From the NCBI GenBank assembly GCA_039809495.1, contig JBDHVC010000002.1, forward strand, positions 102,008 to 166,007: DNA of 64,000 nt, in the 5' to 3' direction. The DNA comes from JAFLCL01 sp039809495 (lineage in GTDB: Bacteria > Myxococcota_A > Polyangia > Polyangiales > Sandaracinaceae). Made by a program: the position numbers and the translations under genes. This document shows, in pieces, positions 26,995-34,612 of the stretch. Each line of letters starts with the position of its first letter. The stretch's first letter is position 1. The notes below the pieces were generated by a model, which saw only the letters and a list, made by a program, of their open reading frames with translations, had not been told where the DNA came from and made no database searches.

Positions 26995-28563
26995 GTGCGC
27001 TACGCGCTCGCCATCGGCTTTCGCTACCTCCTCTCGAAGAAGACGAAGTCCGTCTCGGTGATCACCTCGATCGCGGTGAGCGGCGTCGCGCTCGGCGTCG
27101 CGGCGCTGCTCGCCGTGATGGCGATCACGGCGGGGTTCCAGGTGCAGTTCCGGGACAAGGTGCTCGGGGTGAACGCCCACGTGCTGGTGATGAAGTACGG
27201 TGACTTCGAGGAATACCGCGACGTCGTCCAGCGCGCGATGGAGATGCCCGAGGTCGCGGGCGCGGGCCCCTTCCTCATCCAGCCCATGATGCTGGCGCAT
27301 GGCGATCGCGTGTCCGGGATCCTCCTCAAGGGGGTCGATCCGGAGCGGATGCCCTCCGTGCTCGAGCTGCCGCGCCAGATGGTCGAGGGCAGCCTCGAGG
27401 GGCTGCGCGTCCCGGGCGCGGAGCCCGCCGTGCGCCCCGAGGACGAGCGACGCGCCGGCGAGGGCGAGGATCTCGACGACTACCTGCGGCGGGTCGACGC
27501 GGCGTGGCGCGCGGGTCGCGAGCGGCCGCTCGATCCGCTCGAGCCCGGTCCTCGGATCGAGGAGGGGCTCGCGCCTCGGATCGAGGCGCCGGCCGACGGC
27601 GGAGCGAGCGACGAGGGACCCATCGAGCTCCCCGCCGTCGTCGTCCCCACGCCCGAGCAGGCCGAGGCGGCGCTCGAGGGGGAGGCCGACGAGCCCGCCC
27701 CGGAGCGGCCGGCGTCCGATCGCCCGCGCGCGCCGAGCGTCGCGACCGGGTCGCTCTCCGGCATGGTCATCGGTCGCGCGCTCGCGACCGAGCTCGACCT
27801 GTCGGTGGGCGATCGCGTCCGCGTCGTCTCGCCGCTCGCGGGCTTCTCGAGCTCCTTCCTCGGCCCGAGCGCCCCGAGCGTCCCGCGGGCTCGAGAGCTG
27901 CGCGTCATCGGGATCTTCGAGGCGGGCTTCGAGGAGTACGACAGCGAGCTCGTCTACGTGGATCTCTACGAGGCCGAGCGCTTCTTCGATCACGGCGACG
28001 CCGTCGACGGCGTCGAGATCCGCCTCCACGACCCGGAGCAGGCGGCCGCCGTCTCGAGGCGGCTCGAGCAGGACCTCGGGGGCGGCGCCTACCACACGAT
28101 GGACTGGGAGGAGCTCAACCACAACCTGTTCACCGCGCTCGAGATCCAGAAGGTGATGCTGAGCCTCGTCATCGCGAGCATCGTGTTCGTCGCGGCGTTC
28201 ACGGTGATCGCGACGCTCATCATGGTCGTCCTCGAGCGGAAGCGGGAGATCGCGATCCTCAAGGCGATGGGCGCCGCCGATCTCCACGTCCTGCTCGTCT
28301 TCCTCTCCCAGGGGATGACGATCGGGCTCGTCGGGACCCTCCTCGGGCTGCTCGTCGGTGGCGGGGTCTGCCTCTACCTCGATCGGATCCGTTTTCGCTT
28401 GGATCCGCACGTCTACCTGATCGATCATCTGCCGGTTCGGCTCAGCGGCGCGGAGGTTGGATGGACGGTGTCGATCGCGGTGCTCATCTGCTTGCTCGCC
28501 ACGCTCGTGCCGAGCTGGTGGGCCGCGCGGATGGTCCCGGCCGACGGCGTCCGCCGCGATTGA
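26995..28563 (+). CDS. LolC/LolE-family ABC permease with large insertion
   Basis: 522 residues from GTG 26995 (GGAG 5 nt upstream). Family features: N-terminal FRYLLSKKTKSVSVITSIAVSGVALGVAALL TM segment, periplasmic MacB-like region, then three C-terminal TM helices with the conserved 'ILKAMGA' cytoplasmic segment. LolC/E release lipoproteins from the inner membrane for transport to the outer membrane. Typical members have about 400-415 residues. Here an extra, roughly 115-residue acidic/Pro-rich and probably disordered segment (about 138-252) interrupts the periplasmic domain. No LolD ATPase is adjacent; the next ATPase belongs to the amino-acid system. Confidence 0.9.
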   Translation: MRYALAIGFRYLLSKKTKSVSVITSIAVSGVALGVAALLAVMAITAGFQVQFRDKVLGVNAHVLVMKYGDFEEYRDVVQRAMEMPEVAGAGPFLIQPMMLAHGDRVSGILLKGVDPERMPSVLELPRQMVEGSLEGLRVPGAEPAVRPEDERRAGEGEDLDDYLRRVDAAWRAGRERPLDPLEPGPRIEEGLAPRIEAPADGGASDEGPIELPAVVVPTPEQAEAALEGEADEPAPERPASDRPRAPSVATGSLSGMVIGRALATELDLSVGDRVRVVSPLAGFSSSFLGPSAPSVPRARELRVIGIFEAGFEEYDSELVYVDLYEAERFFDHGDAVDGVEIRLHDPEQAAAVSRRLEQDLGGGAYHTMDWEELNHNLFTALEIQKVMLSLVIASIVFVAAFTVIATLIMVVLERKREIAILKAMGAADLHVLLVFLSQGMTIGLVGTLLGLLVGGGVCLYLDRIRFRLDPHVYLIDHLPVRLSGAEVGWTVSIAVLICLLATLVPSWWAARMVPADGVRRD

Positions 28564-28600
28564 GGCGGCGCGAGGCGAGCGAGCCGAGGCGCGGCCCTCC

Positions 28601-30112
28601 GTGACGCGGCGGCTCACCCTCCTCGGCGCCGCCGCCCTGCTCCTCGCGATGGTCGGGTCGTGCGGAGGAGCGCGTGAGAGCGCCCTCGAGCGGATCCGAA
28701 GGACGGGCGTGCTCCGTTGGGGGGGCGACATCCAAGGCGGAGAGCCCTACGTCTTCGAGGATCCGAGCCGCCCCGGCCACCTCGTCGGGTTCGAGGTGGA
28801 GCTCGCCGAGGCCCTCGCGCGCGAGCTCGGGGTCCGACAGGAATTCGTCCAGAACGACTGGTCCAACCTCGTCCCGGCGCTCGAGCGGGGCTCGTTCGAC
28901 GTCGCGCTGAACGGGCTCGAGGTCACGCCCGCGCGCGCCGACACCGTCCTCTTCACGCGGCCCTACTACATCTTCTCGGCGCAGCTCGTCACGCGCCGCG
29001 ACGACCCGAGCGCGACGAGCCTCGACGCGCTCGAGGGGCGGCGGGTCGGGACGCTGGCGAGCTCGTCGTCGTGGGAGATGCTGCGCGAGCGGCCCGTGGT
29101 CGCGGTCCCGTACGAGGGCACCGAGGAGCCCTATCAAGACCTCCGCGCGCATCGGATCGACGGCGTCCTGCTCGACGACATCATCGCGTCTCGCTACGGG
29201 CTCGTGCACCGCGACCTGCGGCTCGTGGAGGACGTCGGTGAGGGCTACTACGCCGTCGCGTGTCGACGCGACGACGAGAGCCTCTGCGCGGCGATCGACC
29301 AGGCGCTCGCGGCGATCATCGCCCGCGGGGAGCTCCGGCCGATCCTCGCGCGCTGGCACGTCGACGACGAGCGCGAGGCGCGCCTCGCGGCGTGGACCGA
29401 GGACGACACGCGCGCGATGCTCCGCGTCCACCAGCGAGCCAGCTTCGGCGTCCGGCACGTCTGGCTCTTCGTCCAGGGCGCGCTCGTCACCATCCTCGTC
29501 TCCGTCCTCGCGATGGTGATCGCGGTCGCCTTCGGCCTCGTGCTCGCGCTCGTTCGGATGTACGGCGGGCGCGGCGTCTCGACGCTCGCGACGAGCTACA
29601 TCGAGCTCTTCCGCGGGACGCCCGTCCTGCTCCAGCTCCACCTGCTCTACTTCGGCATCATGCCGGTGATCCGCGCGACGCTCGGGATCGAGGGGGGGAC
29701 GGAGTACGACGCGATGTTCGCCGCCGTGGTGGGCCTCGGGCTGAATTACGCCGCCTACGAGGCGGAGATCTACCGCGCCGGGATCCAGGCGATCCCGCCG
29801 GGTCAGATGGAGGCGGCGACGGTGCTCGGGATGAGCCGCGGGCTCGCGCTCCGGCGCGTCATCGTCCCGCAGGCGTTCCGCATCGCGCTGCCCGGCGTGA
29901 CCAACGACTTCATCGCGCTCCTCAAGGACAGCTCGCTCGTCTCGGTGATCACGGTGGTCGAGCTCACGAAGCGCATGACGATCACGGCGGTCGACGTGCG
30001 CAGCTACCTCCTCCCCGGCTTGCTCTGCGCGGCGCTCTACCTGGCGATGAGCTACCCGCTCTCGCTGCTCTCGAGGCGCCTCGAGGCGGGCCTCGAGGGG
30101 GAGTCTCGATGA
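28601..30112 (+). CDS. Fused substrate-binding protein and permease (polar amino acid ABC transporter)
   Basis: 503 residues from GTG 28601. A signal or anchor with a possible lipobox (MVGSC) is followed by a type II solute-binding domain of the SBP_bac_3 family (about 35-275: GVLRWGGDIQGGEPYVFED, GFEVELAEALARELG, DVALNGLEVTPAR). A polar-amino-acid permease domain with about five TM helices follows (about 290-500), with LFRGTPVLLQLHLLYFG and the EAA loop EAATVLGMSRGLALRRVIVP. Binding protein and permease in one chain is a known arrangement (GlnPH-like). It overlaps the ATPase gene by 4 nt. Confidence 0.93.
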   Translation: MTRRLTLLGAAALLLAMVGSCGGARESALERIRRTGVLRWGGDIQGGEPYVFEDPSRPGHLVGFEVELAEALARELGVRQEFVQNDWSNLVPALERGSFDVALNGLEVTPARADTVLFTRPYYIFSAQLVTRRDDPSATSLDALEGRRVGTLASSSSWEMLRERPVVAVPYEGTEEPYQDLRAHRIDGVLLDDIIASRYGLVHRDLRLVEDVGEGYYAVACRRDDESLCAAIDQALAAIIARGELRPILARWHVDDEREARLAAWTEDDTRAMLRVHQRASFGVRHVWLFVQGALVTILVSVLAMVIAVAFGLVLALVRMYGGRGVSTLATSYIELFRGTPVLLQLHLLYFGIMPVIRATLGIEGGTEYDAMFAAVVGLGLNYAAYEAEIYRAGIQAIPPGQMEAATVLGMSRGLALRRVIVPQAFRIALPGVTNDFIALLKDSSLVSVITVVELTKRMTITAVDVRSYLLPGLLCAALYLAMSYPLSLLSRRLEAGLEGESR

Positions 30113-30897
30113 GCGACGCCGCCGAGGAGCCGCGCGCGGTCGGGGCGAGCGAGCCCGTGATCAGCGTCGAGGCGCTCGTCAAGCGCTACGGCGAGCGCAC
30201 CGTGCTCGCGGGCATCTCCTTCGACGTCTCGGCGGGCGAGGTCGTCGCGCTGGTCGGTCCGTCGGGGGGCGGCAAGAGCACGGCGCTCCGATGCATGACG
30301 GGGCTCGAGCCCTTTCACGACGGCCGCATCCGCGTGGGCCGCGCGGAGCTCCGTCCAGGCCCGCTCGAGGCGCAGCGGCGGCAGCTCGCGGCGCTCCGGC
30401 TCGAGTCGGGGCTCGTCTTTCAGGCCTGGCACCTCTTCCCCCATCGGACCGCGATCGAGAACGTCTACGAGGCCCCCGTCCACGTGAAGCGCGTGCGGCT
30501 CGAGGAGGCGCGCGATCGAGCGCGCTCGCTCCTCGCGAAGGTGGGCCTCTCGCATCGTGAGCGGGCGTATCCGAGGAACATGTCGGGCGGCGAGCAGCAG
30601 CGCTGCGCGATCGCGCGCGCGCTCGCGATGGACCCGAAGGTGCTCTTCATGGACGAGCCGACGTCGGCCCTCGATCCGCAGCGGGTGGGCGAGCTCGTCG
30701 AGCTCCTCGCCGAGCTGCGCTCGAGCGAGCGCTTGAGCTTCGTCATCGTGACGCACGAGATGAAATTCGCCGCCAAGCTCGCCGATCGCGCGATCGTCCT
30801 CTACGAGGGGAGCGTCATCGAGGACGGCCCGCCGGCGGAGGTGCTCGCGGCGCCGAGCGATCCGCGGACGCGCGCGTTCCTCGGCCTCTCGGGGTGA
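30109..30897 (+). CDS. Polar amino acid ABC transporter ATP-binding protein
   Basis: 262 residues, ATG overlapping the upstream stop as ATGA. Walker A GPSGGGKST, Q-loop VFQAWHLFPH, signature MSGGEQQR, Walker B VLFMDEPTSALDP, switch His in IVTHE. The pattern is that of GlnQ/HisP-type ATPases. With the upstream fusion protein it forms a complete importer. Its gene end converges with psuG, 13 nt away. Confidence 0.95.
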   Translation: MSDAAEEPRAVGASEPVISVEALVKRYGERTVLAGISFDVSAGEVVALVGPSGGGKSTALRCMTGLEPFHDGRIRVGRAELRPGPLEAQRRQLAALRLESGLVFQAWHLFPHRTAIENVYEAPVHVKRVRLEEARDRARSLLAKVGLSHRERAYPRNMSGGEQQRCAIARALAMDPKVLFMDEPTSALDPQRVGELVELLAELRSSERLSFVIVTHEMKFAAKLADRAIVLYEGSVIEDGPPAEVLAAPSDPRTRAFLGLSG

Positions 30898-30910
30898 CGC
30901 CGCGCGCGGC

Positions 30911-31822
30911 TCACGCGGGCTCGGCGAGGGCGCGCGCGACCTCGGTCGCGACGCGGACGTTCTCGTGGACGAGCGCGACGTTCGCGTCGAGCGTGCGGCC
31001 TCCGCTCCGATCGCGGAGCGAGGCGAGGAGGTGGGGCGTGAGCGCCTTGCCTCGGACGCCGAGCGTCCGCGCCTGGGCGAGCGCCTCGTCGATCCACGCG
31101 TCGAGCTCACGCTCCGGGAGCGCGACGTCGCTCGGCGGCGGGACGGCGACGAGGAGCCCGCCCGGCAGCTCGAGGCTCCACTTGGCGCGCGCGATCGCGG
31201 CGACCTCCCGGGCCGTCTCGACGCGATGATCGACGGGCAGCCCGCTCGATCGCGCGAAGAACGCCGGGAGCTCGCTCGTCCCGAAGCCGAGCACGGGGAC
31301 GCCCAGCGTCTCGAGCAGCTCCCGCGTGCGCGGCAGATCGAGGATCGACTTCGCGCCCGAGGAGACGACGCACACGCTCTCGCGCGCGAGCTCCGCGAGA
31401 TCCGCCGAGACGTCCATCGTCTCCTCGACCCCGCGGTGGACGCCGCCGATCCCGCCCGTCGCGAACACGCGGATCCCCGCGCGCGCCGCCGCGATCATCG
31501 TCGCCGACACGGTCGTCGCGCCGAGGCGGCCGCTCGCGAGCGCGATGGGCAACGAGCGCCGCGACACCTTCTCGACGTCGTCGGCGCTCGCGAGGCGCGC
31601 GAGCTCGTGATCCGAGAGCCCGACCACCAGCTCGCCGTCGATCACGGCGACGGTGGCGGGGACGGCGCCGCCCGCTCGAACGACGCGCTCGAGCGAGCGC
31701 GCGACCTCGAGGTTGATCGGCCGCGGCAGGCCGTGGGCGATGATCGTCGACTCGAGGGCGACGACGGCCGCGCCCCGCGCGAGCGCGTCCTCCACCTCCG
31801 CCGCGAGCCGGAGCGAGCTCAC
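30911..31822 (-). CDS. psuG: Pseudouridine-5'-phosphate glycosidase
   Basis: 303 residues from GTG 31822, overlapping the manA stop as GTGA. It reversibly splits pseudouridine 5'-phosphate into uracil and ribose 5-phosphate. Family signatures: ALESTIIAHGLPRPINLEVA with the catalytic Glu region, VPATVAVIDG, VSATMIAA, VFATGGIGGVHRG, DVSADL.EL, and VSSGAKSILDLPRT. Length matches PsuG. The partner pseudouridine kinase (psuK) is not adjacent; instead the gene is coupled to manA, an unusual neighbour. Confidence 0.96.
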   Translation of the reverse strand: MSSLRLAAEVEDALARGAAVVALESTIIAHGLPRPINLEVARSLERVVRAGGAVPATVAVIDGELVVGLSDHELARLASADDVEKVSRRSLPIALASGRLGATTVSATMIAAARAGIRVFATGGIGGVHRGVEETMDVSADLAELARESVCVVSSGAKSILDLPRTRELLETLGVPVLGFGTSELPAFFARSSGLPVDHRVETAREVAAIARAKWSLELPGGLLVAVPPPSDVALPERELDAWIDEALAQARTLGVRGKALTPHLLASLRDRSGGRTLDANVALVHENVRVATEVARALAEPA

Positions 31823-32898
31823 GGCTCGACGCTCGCGCGGATGGCGTGGAGGCGCTCGGCCTCGATCCAGAGATCCTCGTGGCGCGCCGGGATCGCGACG
31901 CTCGCGCCGGGCGCGAGCTCGACGAGGGCGCGGCCTCGCCCATCGACGAGCGCCCCGCTCCCCTCGAGGACCGAGAGGGCGTGCAGGCTCTCGCCGTGGA
32001 AGAAGGGCCGCTTGCCGCTGCCCGCCACGCGCACGACGCGGAGCCACTCGGAGGCGAGCGATCCCTCGGCCGGCGCGAGGGTCGTCGGGCGGCCCGCCAG
32101 CAGCTCGAAGCCGAGCGCGTCGTCGCGTCGCGGCGCTCCCGCGCGCAGGAAGGAGCGCTCGAGCAGGCTCGCGCCGGCGCTCTCCCAGTCCGTCACGGCG
32201 AGCGCGCGCTCGAGGTGGAGCGCCCTCGGCGCGCCGTGCTCGCTCGGGCGCCCTTCGTCGTCGTAGCGCCGATCCCAGTCCCAGTAGCGGTAGGTGACGC
32301 CTCGCTTGCCCTCGCGGACGAACTGCGGCTCGACGAGCGTCACGCCCGGCCCGATCGCGTGCGGAGTGCCCGCGTCGACGACGAAGCAGTCGCCGACGCG
32401 CGCCGGGACGCGCTGGAGCAGCGCGACGAGCGAGCCGTCCTTCGCGTCGATCGCGCGGAGCACGTCCTCGCGCCGCGTCGAGGCGCGGAAGCCGAAGGCG
32501 ATCCAGGCGTCCTCGCGCGCGGCCGCGACGTACCAAGCCTCGGGCTTGCCGCTCTCGTCGGGCGCGAGGAGGGGATCGTCGTCCCTCGGGTGGATCTGGA
32601 GCGAGAGCGGCTCGTCCGTGTCGAGGAGCTTCACGAGCAGCCCGAGCGAGCGTGCGCGGCTCGGGCCGGTCCAGTCCTCGTCGCGCGAGACGAGGGCGCT
32701 GAGCGGCTCGCCGTCGATCGTGGAGGAGGGGAGCTCCGGGCCGATCGAGAATTCCCAGGACTCGCCGATGCGCGGGGCCCCGCCCTTCGGTAGGCGCTTA
32801 CCGAAGCGCTCGACGAGGCGCGTCCCCGCCCACGGCGTTCGAGCGAGGGAGGTGTACGAGTCGCCGCTGAGTCGAACCGGGCGAGGCAACGTCCGCAT
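31819..32898 (-). CDS. manA: Mannose-6-phosphate isomerase, type I
   Basis: 359 residues from ATG 32898. It interconverts mannose 6-phosphate and fructose 6-phosphate. Cupin metal-site motifs are visible: LQIHPRDDDP with the His ligand, GKPEAWYVAA with the Glu ligand, and DAGTPHAIGPGVTLVEPQ with the second His. TPWAGTRLVERFGKRLP at the start fits the family's entry. It feeds mannose into glycoconjugate synthesis. The open frame runs on upstream but crosses a promoter region. Confidence 0.93.
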   Translation of the reverse strand: MRTLPRPVRLSGDSYTSLARTPWAGTRLVERFGKRLPKGGAPRIGESWEFSIGPELPSSTIDGEPLSALVSRDEDWTGPSRARSLGLLVKLLDTDEPLSLQIHPRDDDPLLAPDESGKPEAWYVAAAREDAWIAFGFRASTRREDVLRAIDAKDGSLVALLQRVPARVGDCFVVDAGTPHAIGPGVTLVEPQFVREGKRGVTYRYWDWDRRYDDEGRPSEHGAPRALHLERALAVTDWESAGASLLERSFLRAGAPRRDDALGFELLAGRPTTLAPAEGSLASEWLRVVRVAGSGKRPFFHGESLHALSVLEGSGALVDGRGRALVELAPGASVAIPARHEDLWIEAERLHAIRASVEP

Positions 32899-32992
32899 CG
32901 CCGCTCTTCTACCAAGCCCCGCCGCGTTCGGTGGCGAAACCGTCTGGGCCTCACGCCGCGGGTCCGCCTCGGTCGAGCGCGCCGCCGGAAAC

Positions 32993-33021
32993 TTGGTGCG
33001 CGGCGAGCGCCCCCTTACAAC
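32993..33021 (+). promoter_or_regulatory. Candidate sigma70-type promoter
   Basis: TTGGTG at 32993-32998, a 17-nt spacer, TACAAC at 33016-33021. A GGAGGTG ribosome site follows at 33029-33035 with ATG at 33041, so promoter, leader and start fit together in a short leader. Confidence 0.45.
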
Positions 33022-33040
33022 GATGCTCGGAGGTGTCGTG

Positions 33041-33403
33041 ATGAGCGGTTCGAAGGACGCCAAGATCGTCGAGGGCAGCGCGGATCGTCGGATCCACAAG
33101 GTCTTCGTCACGCGCAACACCGAGTATCACCTGCGCAGGGGCGTCTGCGTCGCGGTCAAGGATCGCTCGAGCGGAGAGTGGCTCGACGCGCACCTCGCGC
33201 TGCGCCAGCAGGTCCACGGCGGGCTGCGCTTCACGCGCTCGGGCGGGATCCACGCGAACGCCGGGACGCCTTCGGTCGGCGACTCCCTGTTCTTTCACGC
33301 GAGCGGCCGCGATCTCGTGACGAGCCCCGTGCTCAAGGTCGAGCGCCCCGAGCGTTCCCTCGTCGCTCGGTATCCGGCCGACGCGGGGAAGAAGCCGCGG
33401 TGA
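33041..33403 (+). CDS. Small conserved hypothetical protein
   Basis: 120 residues. The longer open frame is mostly antisense to manA, so the start is set by the near-perfect GGAGGTG 5 nt before ATG 33041. Basic, soluble, mostly beta by appearance (RIHKVFVTRNTEYHLRRGVCVAVKDR, GGLRFTRSGGIH), with no TM or signal. No family recognised, though the strong ribosome site and promoter suggest good expression. It is followed after 85 nt by the AgmX-like gene. Confidence 0.7.
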   Translation: MSGSKDAKIVEGSADRRIHKVFVTRNTEYHLRRGVCVAVKDRSSGEWLDAHLALRQQVHGGLRFTRSGGIHANAGTPSVGDSLFFHASGRDLVTSPVLKVERPERSLVARYPADAGKKPR

Positions 33404-33463
33404 GCCGGCGCTGGACGGTGAACCGGGCGCCGTGCGGCGGGGCGCCGGCGGACGACGAGGCGC

Positions 33464-33478
33464 GAGCGTGGCACGCTC
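33464..33478. promoter_or_regulatory. Palindrome upstream of the AgmX-like gene
   Basis: GAGCGTG, one central G, CACGCTC: a perfect 15-bp interrupted palindrome that ends 10 nt before ATG 33489. It could be an operator or a small hairpin at the ribosome site. Confidence 0.35.
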
Positions 33479-33488
33479 CTCTCGCGTG

Positions 33489-34424
33489 ATGATCCCGAAC
33501 CCCAGGACGCGTCTGCGCGTCGCGTGGCTCGCGCCCTTCGTCTCGGTGGCGCTCTCGGTCCCGACGCTCGCTCAGCAGGGTGTGGGCGCCCGGGATCGCG
33601 CGCTCACGCGGCTCGAGGACGTCCGCGCCGCGTGCCGCGCGGCCGACGACGAGGGGCTCCACGATCGCCTCTATTCGATCCTGATCGACGGTCGAGCCGC
33701 GCTGCGCCGTCGCCCCGGCCGCGAGGAGGGGGAGGTGCGGTACGTCCTCGCCGACGTGCGCTCGCTCCGCGCGTTCGATGGGGCGGTCCAGCTCATCCCG
33801 TCGCGGCTCGAGCCGCTCGCGCTCCGCGCGAGCGAGGAGCAGGCCCGCTCGATCGACGTCGCCCTGGCGGGCGGCGCGCGGCTGCGCGTCGGCTTCTTCC
33901 TCGGCTTCGACGAGCCCGATCGGCCCGCGTGCATCGTGCGCGCGCCGCAGGCGGTCTCGGTCGTCCGCCTCGATCTCGCGTTCGTCGAGCTCCTCGACGC
34001 GGCGGGCGCCGTGGTCGCGCGCGACGACGACGATCGGCTGCGCGCGTGGAGCGACGATCCCGTCCACGGCGCGGCCCTCTCGCCCGAGGTGAGCGTCGGC
34101 GCGGCGAGCCTCGAGGGGGGAGCCCCCGCGCCCTCCGGCTGGCTCGAGCTCCTTCGAGGCGCGCCGCTCCGGCGCGCGCTCCTCGCGTGCCACGAGGAAG
34201 GGCTCGCGCGCGGCGCGGCGCGCGAGGCGATGGTGCAGGTGATCGTGCGGCTCGACGCGCGATCGGGGCAGGTGAGCGAGCGCGTCATCGAGGCCGGAAA
34301 CGTGGGCGACGAGGCGGAGAACGCCTGCCTGCTCGAGGCGCTCTCCGCGCTGCGCTTCCCGGCCGCCAGCGGCCTGAGCGGCACGGTCTCGCTGCGCGTC
34401 CCGATCCGCCTCCGCGCGCCCTGA
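33489..34424 (+). CDS. Exported protein with AgmX/PglI-type C-terminal domain
   Basis: 311 residues from ATG 33489 (a GTG directly before it is an alternative). Signal peptide to about residue 30 (ALSVPTLAQQ). The middle is a helical and beta region of unknown type. The last 85 residues resemble the AgmX/PglI (TonB-like) C-terminal domain: LLACHEEGL, AMVQVIVRLDARSGQVSERV, ENACLLEALSALRFP, TVSLRVPI. This domain recurs in myxobacterial gliding and envelope proteins. A structured repeat element begins right after its stop. Confidence 0.78.
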   Translation: MIPNPRTRLRVAWLAPFVSVALSVPTLAQQGVGARDRALTRLEDVRAACRAADDEGLHDRLYSILIDGRAALRRRPGREEGEVRYVLADVRSLRAFDGAVQLIPSRLEPLALRASEEQARSIDVALAGGARLRVGFFLGFDEPDRPACIVRAPQAVSVVRLDLAFVELLDAAGAVVARDDDDRLRAWSDDPVHGAALSPEVSVGAASLEGGAPAPSGWLELLRGAPLRRALLACHEEGLARGAAREAMVQVIVRLDARSGQVSERVIEAGNVGDEAENACLLEALSALRFPAASGLSGTVSLRVPIRLRAP

Positions 34425-34601
34425 CAGCGCGCCTCACTCGACGTGATCCGTCGAGTCGGGGCGCGCTGGCTCGGCGGGAGGGAGGCTCACGCCGATTCAC
34501 TCGGCGTGAGGGAGGGCCTCTGGGCAGACCCTCCGACAAGGAAGGAACAGCACGAATCAGGGCAACTGATTCGTGCTGTGAGCCGAGCCTGGGGCTCGGC
34601 G
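34425..34601 (+). repeat. Structured intergenic element, copy B (longest form)
   Basis: Follows the AgmX-like gene. Stem 1: CTCACGCCGA (34486-34495) with TCGGCGTGAG (34501-34510), 10 perfect pairs, loop TTCAC. Stem 2: GGAGGG (34511-34516) with CCCTCC just downstream, around a CCTCTGGGCAGA loop. Stem 3: a 14-bp perfect stem (34547-34560 with 34566-34579), loop GGCAA. Stem 4: GCCGAGCC (34582-34589) with GGCTCGGC (34593-34600). Its upstream half matches copy D; the rest matches copies A and C. Confidence 0.7.
34547..34600. terminator. Tandem hairpins between convergent genes
   Basis: The 14-bp and 8-bp stems of element copy B sit between the AgmX-like gene (plus) and the PD40 lipoprotein gene (minus, stop at 34613). 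They lack T-runs but are strong enough to end or protect transcripts from either side. Confidence 0.4.
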
Positions 34602-34612
34602 AGCACGCGCGA

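Noticed and set aside
26917..28731. 604-codon minus-strand frame across the LolC/E-like gene
   Set aside because: His/Asp/Glu-rich shadow. The plus-strand frame has TM helices and the permease signature.
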